Of a stretch of DNA of 46,486 nt, positions 1 through 8,808 are shown in pieces. How positions within the stretch are numbered: position 1 is the stretch's first letter; each line of letters opens with the position of its first letter. The position numbers and the translations under genes were made by a program. The notes under the pieces are model-generated. The model was not told the DNA's origin, did no database searches, and saw only the letters and a program-made list of their open reading frames with translations. Where the stretch lies: contig NC_087070.1 in NCBI RefSeq assembly GCF_963678635.1, positions 23,996,933 to 24,043,418 on the forward strand, in the 5' to 3' direction. This DNA comes from Symsagittifera roscoffensis (lineage: Eukaryota > Xenacoelomorpha > Acoela > Convolutidae).

Positions 1-14
1 TTTTTGTTTCTGTT

Positions 15-449
15 TCAGGCAACTCTACACTTTTTATTATTCGAGTATTCATCATCCGCATCGTTTTCATCGCCACTTTCAGCACATTCTTTTTTGGGAG
101 GGACTAATCGTTTTGACGTGTATCGTCTTTTATGATGTTTATCATTCACAGCTGAGGAGGATGAGGAGGAGGAGGAAGAAGATGAAGTCTTTTCGCCAGT
201 TTGTTTTTTAACCAATTTTTTAATCTTTGAATAATTATCTGCCAAACAATCAAATTCTCTTGTCGTTAAGGTCACTGCTTGATAACATTTAAATACACCA
301 TCTTCATTCTTTTTATATAACTTAACTGTGATATATGTACCCGTTTTGTCAAAAGTTTTCGTTCCAACCCGTACAATGCGTTTTTCTCCCGAAGATATAT
401 CTTGAAAATCATCGTAAAAGTCTGTATCATTTTCTAGCGACGAGTACAT
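15..449 (-). CDS. Possible PC4/p15-like ssDNA-binding protein
   Basis: A 144-residue protein if translation starts at the ATG at 449; the frame stays open to 536, but the extra 29 residues are Thr/Val/His-rich and look like leader. After an acidic start (residues 1-20), a stretch of about 55 residues has the pattern of the PC4/p15 coactivator domain: a basic strand, TYITVKLYKKNEDG, then AVTLTTREFDCL and a short helix. PC4 shows the same order (IDIREY, acidic turn, GISL, helix). An 11-serine tract, a basic KRRYTSKR-type segment (possible nuclear signal) and an acidic tail follow. PC4 folds bind single-stranded DNA, which would suit a helper of the nearby DNA polymerase (inference). No frame break is seen. 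The domain call rests on pattern only; it could be an unrelated small basic protein. Confidence 0.5.
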   Translation of the reverse strand: MYSSLENDTDFYDDFQDISSGEKRIVRVGTKTFDKTGTYITVKLYKKNEDGVFKCYQAVTLTTREFDCLADNYSKIKKLVKKQTGEKTSSSSSSSSSSSAVNDKHHKRRYTSKRLVPPKKECAESGDENDADDEYSNNKKCRVA

Positions 450-473
450 AGTGGTGGTGGTAACGGTAGTGAC

Positions 474-485
474 TTGTTGGTTCAA
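474..485 (-). promoter_or_regulatory. 12-base leader motif shared with PolB gene
   Basis: On the minus strand this reads TTGAACCAACAA and ends 24 bases before the PC4-like ATG. The same 12 bases run into the PolB ATG at 3415-3426. A shared initiator or leader element of one mobile element is possible. Confidence 0.3.
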
Positions 486-648
486 CTGTTTTATGATAGA
501 ATGAAATGAATAATGAATTGGATAGAAGATAAACAAATATCTGTGGATTTACTTTTATGGCGCCCCTTCAGCCTATAGCGGGAGAATTTAATTAGTTTTT
601 GCAATTGGATTTGTATAAGATAAAAGCGTGTTTATTGCATCTGTCATT

Positions 649-840
649 TCTGTCTGGAAAGCACTTGAGGGTTCATAAATCTCAGTTAATGTTACATGTC
701 GGCATACATGTACTCACTTTGAAGTGGAGATAGCTTTCGGTTGAATCTGTCTGGCAAATTCCCGTTTTAGCTCATAAATCTCAACGTTTTTACCCTGGCG
801 GTATGCATGTTATCTCTTTGAAGTGTAAAATTTTTGTCAT
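649..840. repeat. Degenerate ~98-bp tandem repeat, two copies
   Basis: Both copies begin with TGTCTGG (about 651 and 748) and share in order CTCATAAATCTCA-like, a GGC-TA-GCATGT-like stretch and CTTTGAAGTG. They sit between divergent genes and may be regulatory or origin-like, but that is inference. Confidence 0.5.
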
Positions 841-1089
841 TTTGTGCTTAGGGTATCATAAAAAGGCGCCATGCTGTTTCTTTGAAGTATAGATTTTCAA
901 AGCGTTCACATTTCTTCTTTAATTGCAAAAGCCCTGAAAACATATTAAAATTTCACAAAACCAGATTTATGGTAATTGGCTAAATCTTAGACCACCAGCA
1001 ATAAAAAAACTAAAAGTGGTAGGTCAAACTAAATCTACTCACTATTTTTATTCAATCTCTCAAAATCAGTCAATACAAAATTTTCAACG

Positions 1090-1845
1090 ATGGCAACTCC
1101 ACTGCAAATCATTTCAATTAATTCTCTTGAAAGAGCTATATTATACCAAACTTATACCAGAGATTCTATCGTAGTGGTTCAACAGGAACGGAAAATGCGT
1201 CATCGAAAAACAAGTCCTTTCAACGATCTTGATCCAGGAAGCAGAGAATTCGATGAATGGGTCACTAAAAACCATATGATGTTACCCAACTATTTGCTAG
1301 ATCAAATTGGTATCCTCATACAAAACAGAAAACAGGTCTACGAGAGTTGCTGTGTGACTGAATCGTATCCTGCGCTGAAGCGCACAGATATTCAAGACCC
1401 TACTTGCCTTGATCGTTCACCGAGAAAAATACTGTTTAACTATGATTGCCAATCGATCCCCTTTTACGAAAATCAGGAAGGATCCATTAGAGATTTAGCA
1501 GAGCGAGAAAGCTACTGGAACATTGAGTCGATTGAATCACCAGATTCAACAGAGAAAAAAGATGAGGACCAGCAGACGCCCAAAACCCCAATAAAACCGG
1601 ATATTTTTTCAATCACTCAACAACAGCAGCAGCATACTTCTTCTACTTCTTCTTCCGGCAGTCAAAGTCCCACTGCACCAAACTTAGTGGCTGAGACGCC
1701 TCCTATCAATGCTTGCTTTGCGCCGAAAAACGCAAACTGCAATTTAGAGATCTCTGAAAACTCAAAAAAAACTTTGTTTCCACCGAGAGTGCACCAGTTT
1801 GGGGGTTTATTATTTAGTTTGATAAGTTTTTATTATTGTGGCTGA
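1090..1845 (+). CDS. Unrecognised 251-residue protein
   Basis: An open frame of 251 codons with a good start context (CAACGATGG). The N-terminal 110 residues look globular and charged, with FNDLDPGSREFDEWV and a cluster of Cys in ESCC. From about residue 145 the chain becomes low-complexity: a Lys/Asp-rich stretch, a Gln run (QQQQQ), a Ser/Thr tract and Pro-rich segments. The last 15 residues are hydrophobic (FGGLLFSLISFYY). No family is recognised. Its place between the PC4-like gene and the PolB gene suggests the same virus-like element. The odd hydrophobic end could be an unspliced read-through past a lost donor site. Confidence 0.6.
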   Translation: MATPLQIISINSLERAILYQTYTRDSIVVVQQERKMRHRKTSPFNDLDPGSREFDEWVTKNHMMLPNYLLDQIGILIQNRKQVYESCCVTESYPALKRTDIQDPTCLDRSPRKILFNYDCQSIPFYENQEGSIRDLAERESYWNIESIESPDSTEKKDEDQQTPKTPIKPDIFSITQQQQQHTSSTSSSGSQSPTAPNLVAETPPINACFAPKNANCNLEISENSKKTLFPPRVHQFGGLLFSLISFYYCG

Positions 1846-2200
1846 ATCTTTGTTTACGTTTTGCTTATGATTTTTTTCTAATTTAAAGTTTGCTTTGTGA
1901 TTTTCAATCAATAGAAAGGAAATAAAAACAACAGAAAAAATTAATAGAAAAAAAAATCAAAATAACTTTAAAAAGTCGGCATAAAAGTCTAAAAGTATAA
2001 ATTTTGATAAATTTCTCGTCAAATCCAACTTAATTATATCAGTTTTTTTAATGCTCATTTCGAAAAATCAAAAAAAAATAAACTGAATACTCTTCCTAAG
2101 ATTTTATCTAATGATGTTGAAACAAAAAACATAAAAATGTTTTTGTTATGTTTTTTCATAATAGTTTTCAAAATATAAATATTAACACAGAAAAAGATAA

Positions 2201-2245
2201 AGAGAGAGAGAGAGAGAACCCCATTATTATAAACCCCATTATTAT
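2201..2245. repeat. (GA)n run followed by a 14-bp duplication
   Basis: A GA dinucleotide run occupies 2201-2217, then AACCCCATTATTAT occurs twice in tandem. Confidence 0.8.
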
Positions 2246-2362
2246 CCCTTTTGGGATATAGCTTTTTCAAAAGAAAGCTATTTATGGATGGGTCCAGCAA
2301 TTCTGCCGGTTAATCAACCATAGTTACTTTTGGCTCTTTACACTCTCTGTTTTTGTTTTTTT

Positions 2363-2378
2363 TCTCTCTCTCTCTCTA
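2363..2378. repeat. (CT)n run
   Basis: A CT run that is the reverse complement of the GA run at 2201-2217. The pair could form a weak long-range stem. Confidence 0.75.
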
Positions 2379-2911
2379 ATATGTCTACAGCCTGGTGGGG
2401 TTAGCCAGGACTCTTAGGATTAGACTTTAGAGAGTGTATGAGCCAGTATAAAGCATTATATATAATAAAATTACATGTCTATAACAGATTTCACGTTTAA
2501 TAATACTCATTTTCAGGTTAAAATGGTTAAAAAATTCAAAATATGTTTTTTTTCTCGATTTTTCAATATGGGTTACAACCCTGTCCAATAAATCACGACA
2601 AATTGATTGGACCAGGTTTCATTGGATTTGGAGACAAAAAAGTTTTTTGGTAATTTTTATTTTTTTTTCACTGCAAGAATATGTACTAAAAAAGAAATAT
2701 CTCAAATTTTTGAACCGACATTTTAGTGGGGCAAGCATTTCAGAGGTTCCTAATGAATAGCACTGCCGGGTAGTTATTGCCTACTGTACCAAACGGCCCT
2801 GCATCAATCTTTTGATGAACTATATGTGAAATTTGTCATAGAATACTAATTTATTTGAGAAATGAACAAAATTCTCAACTACCCTTTATCATTTTTGTCA
2901 GGTATGTTCGA

Positions 2912-2957
2912 CTTGACTTGATTGGTGGGTCTTCCTTGCTTGACTTGATTGGTGGGT
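2912..2957. repeat. 27-bp direct tandem duplication
   Basis: CTTGACTTGATTGGTGGGT occurs at 2912 and again at 2939. Confidence 0.85.
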
Positions 2958-3425
2958 TACCATTTTGGTTGAAACAAAAAAACTTGGCAAAAAAATTCAA
3001 ATATATTTTCAATATTTAGTCAAGTTGACTAAATAGGGAAGTTGATAATAGCAGTGGGTGTTAACATTCACACACTTTAGGTAAAAGAAATAACATTCCC
3101 GGGTTGATCCCTTTATGGAATTGTCAGCTACTCTAACCACAAGTATTTATGCTGTTTAATACAGTTGAGTCATTTACCCAATATCGAATTGACAGTCATT
3201 TCATAAAACCACATAAAGCCCCAAAACTACAACCACTTTAAAGCCACTGTTGATTTTATGCTTCACCCACGTAATTGAATTTAATTAATTGAGTCTTGAT
3301 CCAAATTTTGTTTTTGAAAAACTTTTCACTTCTCGCTTTTGCTTTGTCGAAATCAGCTTTGGTAAAACTTGAAAAATTTCTTGAAAAGAATTCTTCTTTC
3401 CTGAACTCTCAATCTTGAACCAACA

Positions 3426-3995
3426 ATGCCTAACTCAAGTGGAAAACAGACACCAGTCATTTGTTCGACCTGCTCGAAAGTCTTAAGTTCACCAAGGAAC
3501 TTGAGACGACATGAACAAAATATCCATAAGATATTCGCAGCCCCACCGCCACCAACTAAATGTGACGAATGTCGAGAATCCTTCAGCTCGCTGGCAGAAG
3601 CTAGGGAACATGTCGAGATAGCTCACAACGTCTCAACTGATAGTCTTTGTATCTACTGTCATACAATCTTCCTCTCCGTTGAGAAGTTCCGGCAACATAT
3701 GTCGAAAAACCATCAACTACCCATTTGGACTCCCGGAAATGAGGTGAGAACATCATCTGCTCCAACTGAATCTGCGTTTAGGGGAAAGTTAAGACGATAC
3801 GAGTTGAGCGTTAAGGAGGATGAATTGGATCTGATGAATGTAATCATGCGAAACAAAGAGGAAATTGATGCGTTGATAGACGAAAGAGTGCAGGAAGGAC
3901 CCTGTAAATTTCAACTGCATGTGGACGTGAGTATGATTAAGTTCTCGAGCGATACAAACGAAACTGGTGACGGGGATGTTATATCTGAATTCTAA
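3426..3995 (+). CDS. PolB exon 1a: N-terminal zinc fingers
   Basis: The start has a good context (CCAACAATGC). Three C2H2 fingers follow at residues 13-34 (CSTC...H....H), about 47-67 (CDEC...H....H) and about 75-97 (CIYC...H....H). After residue 115 comes a segment typical of animal PolB relatives (SAFRGKLRRYEL) and a long helical stretch. The frame ends at 3995, while the expected continuation lies one frame over, from about 3985. Confidence 0.85.
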   Translation: MPNSSGKQTPVICSTCSKVLSSPRNLRRHEQNIHKIFAAPPPPTKCDECRESFSSLAEAREHVEIAHNVSTDSLCIYCHTIFLSVEKFRQHMSKNHQLPIWTPGNEVRTSSAPTESAFRGKLRRYELSVKEDELDLMNVIMRNKEEIDALIDERVQEGPCKFQLHVDVSMIKFSSDTNETGDGDVISEF

Positions 3996-4466
3996 GATGA
4001 TCAATGTCTTCTTCAATGGAATCGAGAAAGAGACATATTTGGAAATGATTGAGCATATGGTCAATGCCATCAACACGTTCGCTTCCCATGGTAGCGGTTG
4101 GATTGTGGAGCGCATTGAAAAGCTGGCTGTAAGTTTTGCAGCATTTTCTCCTATCCGTGCTGGCTCATACATTGACCTTCCCGATTCATTGAAACCGGTG
4201 AAACAGAGTTTCACCAACATTAAAACGAGAAACGATCAGAAGTGCTTTCTATACTGCTTTGTGGCCGCGTTCCATGATCGATATTCAGAGACCACAACTG
4301 CTCTTTATCCTGCTGCCCAAAGCTACCAACATCGAAACAAACTGAAAAATTACAAGCTCTCCCAAGAACATGTTGTGAAAATTGAAGGCTGGTACGAGAT
4401 GCCAATGGGACTATATGATATTGACCGATTTGAACAACTTAACAACTGTCAAGTCAATGTATTCCG
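3985..4466 (+). CDS. PolB exon 1b: conserved N-terminal module
   Basis: This frame picks up after the first break. It carries the GSGW motif followed by an Ile/Glu helix, GSYIDLP, and NDQKCFLYCFVAAFHD, all marks of invertebrate PolB N-terminal modules. It ends with NNCQVNVF at a splice donor (G|GTGAGC at 4467). The function of the module is not established to my knowledge. Confidence 0.85.
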
Positions 4467-4566
4467 GTGAGCATTGATTTTTTTTTTGACAAAACATTTG
4501 TTTAATCATGTATAACACATTACGTTCATCCAGAAACCCGAGCACTCAATTGTTTGTTTTCATTAG
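4467..4566 (+). other. Predicted intron 1 of PolB (100 nt)
   Basis: Donor GTGAGC, a T-rich tract, and acceptor TTTTCATTAG. Removing it joins the codon CG|G in frame (phase 2), so that the VNVF motif runs into YKEGELLPLR as in the family. Without splicing, a stop follows at once (4468-4470). Confidence 0.8.
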
Positions 4567-6034
4567 GTACAAAGAAGGTGAATTGTTACCTTTGAGAGTG
4601 TCCAGCAAATACTCAAGTGATCTATGTGTTGACCTACTACTACTCAGCAACGGACAGACTCATCACTATGTGCTGATCACTGATTTGATGAGGGTGGTGG
4701 AATATGTGCGTGGAAAACTACACCGAGACCGAAACCAAATTTGCCGCAAATGCTTCCATACATGTTCATCCATCGATACACTACAAAGGCACCAGGAAAT
4801 GTGCTACCAAGACGAGGGAGTGGTAATCACTATGCCAAAACCGGGAAAGGACACTCATCGTTTCAAAAATTTAACTGCCCGCTGGTATGTACCGAGAGTT
4901 ATTTACTTTGACCTCGAATCGCTACTACTACCCGTATACGGACCGCAACCCGACCCCGAAAAATCTAGCACCCAAACACTAGAGATTCATCAACCATGCG
5001 GTTACGCTCTGGCCGTTGTTGAATTTGGGAAGCGTGAAGTTTTAAAGTTTGAACTGAAGAGAGGAGAAAATGTTATGAAGGAATTGATCGCCTCGCTCGA
5101 ATCTTTGGCAAAACAAATATACCTCGAAAAACGAAAATATTACACGTTCACTGGCACACCAAGTTGCACGCGTGAAGAAGCGCACACTTGTTGGATATGT
5201 GAAACAGAATTTGCTGACAATGACCAAGTTGTACTTGATCACTGTCACTATACCAACAAGTTCTTGGGGTGGGCGCATAACGAATGCAATATCAATCGAA
5301 AAACGGCGAACTATATACCCGTAATAGCGCATAACTTGTCAAACTATGATCTGCATTTCATTATAAAAGCGCTCTCAAACAGTAACCCCGAAAACACTTA
5401 CTCAGTGATCCCTTCCACTGAGGAGAAGTATATATCACTCACTATGTCGGTTTATATCAAATCATACACCGATAAAAACGGAAAACTCAAAAAAGTGTAT
5501 GAAAATCTACGTTTCATAGACTCCTATAAATTCATGCTGTCCCCCCTTTCAAAACTCGTCGAATACTTGCCGGAAGAAAAGTTTTTCCTACTGGAAAATT
5601 ACTTTGAAGAACTTGGTTACTCATCAGAACAGATAGCATTGCTAAAACAAAAAGGTTTCTACCCGTATTCATACTTTAGTAGTTTTGAAAAGTTTCGAGA
5701 AACCCGACTGCCACCTAGAAAAATGTGGAGCAACACTTTACAGGGAGGGGAAATAAGTGTTTCGAAAAATCAGTACAACCATGCCATTAAAGTTTTCGCC
5801 GAAATGAAATGCGCATCACTAGGCGAGTACCATGATGTATACCTAGCAACGGACGTACTACTACTCGCTTCAGTATTCGAAGCCTTTCGTGAAGTTTGTT
5901 ACGAAACGTACGGATTAGATTGTGCATGCTACTTCACGGCTAGTAACCTCTCGGGCGATGCATTCTTAAAAGTCTGCAATGCAGACCTCAAGTTACTTAC
6001 TGAAAGGGAGCATTTGAACATGGTTCAAAAATGA
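4567..6034 (+). CDS. PolB exon 2a: exonuclease domain with endonuclease-VII-like insertion
   Basis: A fourth finger-like motif (CRKC...H...C) lies at about 4741-4806. Exo I is FDLES (Asp 4910-4912, Glu 4916-4918). Between Exo I and II lies a zinc module, CWIC...DHCHYT...H..CN, at about 5187-5290, which resembles the beta-beta-alpha-metal fold of T4 endonuclease VII. Exo II is HNLSNYD (about 5329-5350). Exo III is YLATD, Asp at 5852-5854. The frame ends at a stop at 6032-6034, just where the family enters its RGG segment; the next frame carries it on. Confidence 0.92.
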
Positions 6035-6849
6035 TACGGGGAGGGATGTCATCGATATATGCACGCCGTTTTTTTAAAGCCAACAACAAATACCTCGAAG
6101 ACTACAATCCTGAAGAGCCCTCTAGTTATCTATTGAATATAGACGCTAACAATTTATACGGGGGTATTATGAAACACTGTCCCCTTCCCATCAAAGATTT
6201 CTCAATAGTTGAGGAAAGTCTCGAATTTATTTTGCAAACCGACGATAAATCTGAGTGGGGATACATTTTGGAAGTGGATCTCAGTATACCTGAAGAACTT
6301 CAAGATTACTTTGCAGACTACCCTCTAGCCCCCTCACGTGAAGTTATCGGCACGGATAAACTAAGTAATGAGCAAATACAGATGTTAGGGGAGATGGGGG
6401 TCACGTCGCTACCAAAGGTACCAAAACTGGTTCAAACATTAGATCCAAAGGAAGGCTACGTTCTGCACTACCTCGCATTAAAACTCTACATAGAACTAGG
6501 CTTAAGAGTTACCAAATTGATTAAGGTCTTAAAATTTCGTCAAGGTAGATGGATGGAGCCCTTTGTCGATTTAAACACTCAATTGAGAATGTCAGCGCGC
6601 AACAAATTTGAAGAGAACTTTTACAAGCTCATCGTAAATTCAGCATTCGGTAAAACTATGGAATCAAAACTAGGACGCAAAAAACTCGAAATTATTAGAA
6701 ATGAAAGAGAATTGCTTCAAAAAACAGCTTTGAACACGATGAAAAGCTTCCAGATAATCGACGAGGAAGTTGCTACTGTTTGTTTTGCTGTAACGAGTAT
6801 TTTGTGGGACAAACCCATGATAATTGGTGCAAGTATTATCGGCAAATGA
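6031..6849 (+). CDS. PolB exon 2b: polymerase motifs A and B
   Basis: This frame opens with [13 protein letters not shown]. Motif A is DANNLYG (Asp 6142-6144) and motif B is [12 protein letters not shown] (about 6622-6657), the site that binds the incoming nucleotide. An insert with [18 protein letters not shown] (6436-6489) belongs to the protein-primed class. The frame runs off into noise after WDKPMIIGA (about 6830), with the continuation in another frame. Confidence 0.92.
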   Translation: MIRGGMSSIYARRFFKANNKYLEDYNPEEPSSYLLNIDANNLYGGIMKHCPLPIKDFSIVEESLEFILQTDDKSEWGYILEVDLSIPEELQDYFADYPLAPSREVIGTDKLSNEQIQMLGEMGVTSLPKVPKLVQTLDPKEGYVLHYLALKLYIELGLRVTKLIKVLKFRQGRWMEPFVDLNTQLRMSARNKFEENFYKLIVNSAFGKTMESKLGRKKLEIIRNERELLQKTALNTMKSFQIIDEEVATVCFAVTSILWDKPMIIGASIIGK

Positions 6850-7101
6850 AAGCAAGCATGAACCTTGAACTGCTATACAGTGACACAGATTCGTTTATTT
6901 ATGCGATAAAAACCGAAGACGTATACGCAGATCTGCAAAAACTGACCAATAGTTTCGATTTTTCCAACTACCCAAGCGATCACTTCTTATTCAGCAATGT
7001 GAATAAGAAGGTTGTATTGAAATTTAAGGACGAGGCGGCGGGAAAAATCATTGCAGAATTCATCGCGTTGAAACCAAAGCTCTACTCGTTGAAATATGCA
7101 G
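6835..7101 (+). CDS. PolB exon 2c: polymerase motif C and KLY motif
   Basis: Motif C is LLYSDTDSF (about 6869-6895), holding the two catalytic aspartates. It is followed by [10 protein letters not shown] and by KFKDEAAGK...LKPKLYSL, the KxY-type motif that binds the primer strand. The exon ends at a donor, G|GTTAGT, at 7102. About a dozen residues seem missing between the previous frame and this one. Confidence 0.9.
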
Positions 7102-7631
7102 GTTAGTATTTAAAAAAAGCACCTCTCCAAGTCCCCTCCATTTCTTTACATTAAGGGTTCCCTTCATTGGGGTTTTGGATTTTGTTGGGACCAAATTAAT
7201 AACTTTTGTTGATCCCTGTCAATTTAATTAGACATAACTAGCCCTGAAAGGCTCTGATTCTTCATTTAAAAACTTAAAATGAAGAACCATTCATCATTTA
7301 AAATGTTTTAAGCAAATACTCACCACAAACGCACTTTTGTAACTTTTGACGTTAACAAATTTAAAATTTTGACATGGAATGATTTTTTGATAATGACACG
7401 ATTTGGAATTTTTATGATTTGGAATGAATTAAGATATTTAAACTTTTTGGAATTTTTATGATTTGGAATGAATTAAGATATTTAAACTTTTTGGAATTGA
7501 AAAAATTGGAATGTTATTAGATATTGAGTCTTCAAAATATTCAAATTTGGGAACCGTTTTCGTTATTAATACTAGAACTGGTCTTACAAAGCTAAAATAT
7601 GTTTATGGGCTAATCTTTGTTCTTTATTTAG
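7102..7631 (+). other. Predicted intron 2 of PolB (530 nt)
   Basis: Donor GTTAGT and acceptor TCTTTATTTAG. The split codon G|AT keeps frame (phase 1) and brings SLKYA next to STSKRSAKGV, as expected for the family's C-terminal region. It contains a 44-bp tandem repeat. Confidence 0.75.
7403..7499. repeat. 44-bp tandem repeat inside PolB intron 2
   Basis: Two full copies and the start of a third: TTGGAATTTTTATGATTTGG begins at 7403 and 7447, and TTGGAATT again at 7491. Confidence 0.9.
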
Positions 7632-8170
7632 ATTCAACTAGCAAAAGGAGTGCAAAAGGAGTAGTACAACACTCCCAGCAGCAACTTACACACCAGAGGT
7701 TCAGGGAAACATTACTGAGTGGAAAAACCCTTCGTATATACAACTACTCAATAAAATCGAAAGCCCATACCAACATAACCATAGCGCAGAACCGAATTGC
7801 CCTTTCACCCTTCGATAGTAAGCGGTTCTTACTATTCGACGGGATAGCTACATTGCCCTTTGGACACAGGTCTACAGAAGAAAATGTGTTCTTCGAGGCC
7901 ATTGCGGAAGAAAGCGAGTGGGCAAACTCACAGTTGACAAATACCCCGATTTATAGCAGCGAAAACAGCGAAAGCTGGCAATCGCCGGAATTCCGGGTCC
8001 CAGATTGGGGCTTTCTTCAAGAAAGCTATACGGAGGAAGAGCTTCAAGAAGAAAGCGCAGCTAGCAGTTCAAGAGACCTTCCGCCTATCAATAATCCATT
8101 CATTCTAACAGAAGCGTCTGTTCGTTCTAGTCAGAAAAAAAGGAGAAAACTTGATAAAGTTGATCAATAA
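7632..8170 (+). CDS. PolB exon 3: C-terminal tail
   Basis: The family signature runs in order: KRSAKGV, a helical LTHQRFRETL, IKSKAHTN, ALSPFDSKRFLLFDG and TLPFGH. The last 85 residues are acidic and Ser-rich and end in a basic KKRRKLDK, a likely nuclear signal. The stop codon overlaps a poly(A) signal. Confidence 0.88.
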
Positions 8171-8171
8171 A
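8166..8171 (+). terminator. AATAAA poly(A) signal overlapping the PolB stop
   Basis: AATAAA spans the TAA stop codon at 8168-8170. Viral and compact mobile-element genes often have such tight ends. Confidence 0.6.
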
Positions 8172-8660
8172 ATTTTTCACTTGAAAATGTCGGCCAAATT
8201 GCCTTGTTACTTGGAATTACGGCTGTACATTTGTAAATATAAAACATTCAGCAAACATTGTTTTAAGTTAAATAGACCGGCGCAAAAGAGACTGGTAATT
8301 GCAACTTACCCTTGAAGCAGGAGCGAAGGATTGAAGCAGGAGCGAAGTTTCCCAAAGTAAGCTAATAGTAAGGCTAAAAGAATCAAAATGGTGCAAGTCG
8401 AAATTAAGGGAGACTTGGAAATAAGTTTGAAAATAAAATAAGAAAGAGAAACGAACATTAATTACCAACAATTTTTAAAAGGAAATATGAATGGTACTTT
8501 ATGTAAACTCATATTTATATGAACGAAAAGGATTAGCTTTTAGATAAAAATAAGCGAAAAAACCGCAGCCGGATATACCCATACTTATTTAGTGGTGGGA
8601 AAGTTTGGAAGGGATTAAATTTAACCACCGCGCGAAAATAAATACCAAAGTATTTTGTCT
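8172..8660. other. Non-coding, AT-rich
   Basis: No coding sequence supported. A 17-bp stretch (TTGAAGCAGGAGCGAAG) is duplicated in tandem at about 8312-8347. Confidence 0.6.
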
Positions 8661-8808
8661 GTCGGGTGTCCTTAGAGAGGGGTCTTTTTATTTCGGGCAG
8701 GGTACTTTGGGGTCTTTAAAAAAGATGGGTCCTTTTGGACCCTACTTTTGGTAGGACCCCAAAGACCCCTACCGTCGAAAAGACCCCCCCCCCCCTAAGG
8801 ACACACGG
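8661..8808. repeat. Palindromic foldback element (~140 bp)
   Basis: Three nested inverted repeats share one centre at about 8734.5: GTGTCCTTAG (8666-8675) with CTAAGGACAC (8795-8804), CTTTGGGGTC (8705-8714) with GACCCCAAAG (8755-8764), and GGGTCC/GGACCC around TTTT (8727-8742). A C run lies at about 8784-8795. It looks like a miniature foldback transposon. It sits just before the start of the Gypsy-like copy 1, whose left flank is shorter than in copy 2. Confidence 0.85.

Larger units (their letters stand above)
450..1089. promoter_or_regulatory. Divergent intergenic region between PC4-like gene and 251-aa gene
   Basis: This 640-base gap separates two divergently read genes, so it should hold both promoters. 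No clear TATA box is visible. It contains a degenerate tandem repeat (listed separately) and three scattered copies of a CTTTGAAGT motif near 719, 819 and 877. No other coding sequence was seen. Confidence 0.4.
1846..3425. other. Intergenic, AT-rich, simple repeats only
   Basis: No coding sequence can be supported in these 1,580 bases; the longest minus-strand frame (2055-2300) is low-complexity Phe/Lys/Ile. It contains a GA run, a CT run and two short direct duplications, listed separately. The end of the stretch (3300-3425) should carry the PolB promoter and leader, without a recognisable TATA box. Confidence 0.6.
3426..8170 (+). pseudogene. Protein-primed family B DNA polymerase (Maverick/adintovirus type), broken
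   Basis: The family carries out protein-primed DNA synthesis for Polintons and related viruses. Order along the gene: three C2H2 fingers, a conserved N-terminal module, a fourth finger-like motif, exonuclease motifs I-III with an endonuclease-VII-like insertion between I and II, polymerase motifs A, B and C, a KLY motif, and a C-terminal tail. Every key acidic residue I looked for is present. Two introns (4467-4566, 7102-7631) keep frame across the junctions. Three breaks remain that no intron explains: near 3985, near 6030 and near 6820-6845, the last with loss of about a dozen residues. The copy is therefore probably dead, unless the breaks are base-call errors. No capsid, ATPase or integrase gene of such an element lies in the window. 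Confidence 0.93.

Noticed and set aside
553-561. TGGCGCC-type sequences (near 558, 865, 31382) as tRNA-Lys primer-binding sites
   Set aside because: The match does not extend past seven or eight bases and no LTR lies beside them.
2055-2300. 81-codon minus-strand frame
   Set aside because: Low-complexity Phe/Lys/Ile composition, crosses the GA run, no conserved feature.
3985-6034. Programmed ribosomal frameshifting in PolB
   Set aside because: No slippery heptamer with downstream structure was seen at the breaks, and the third break includes missing sequence.
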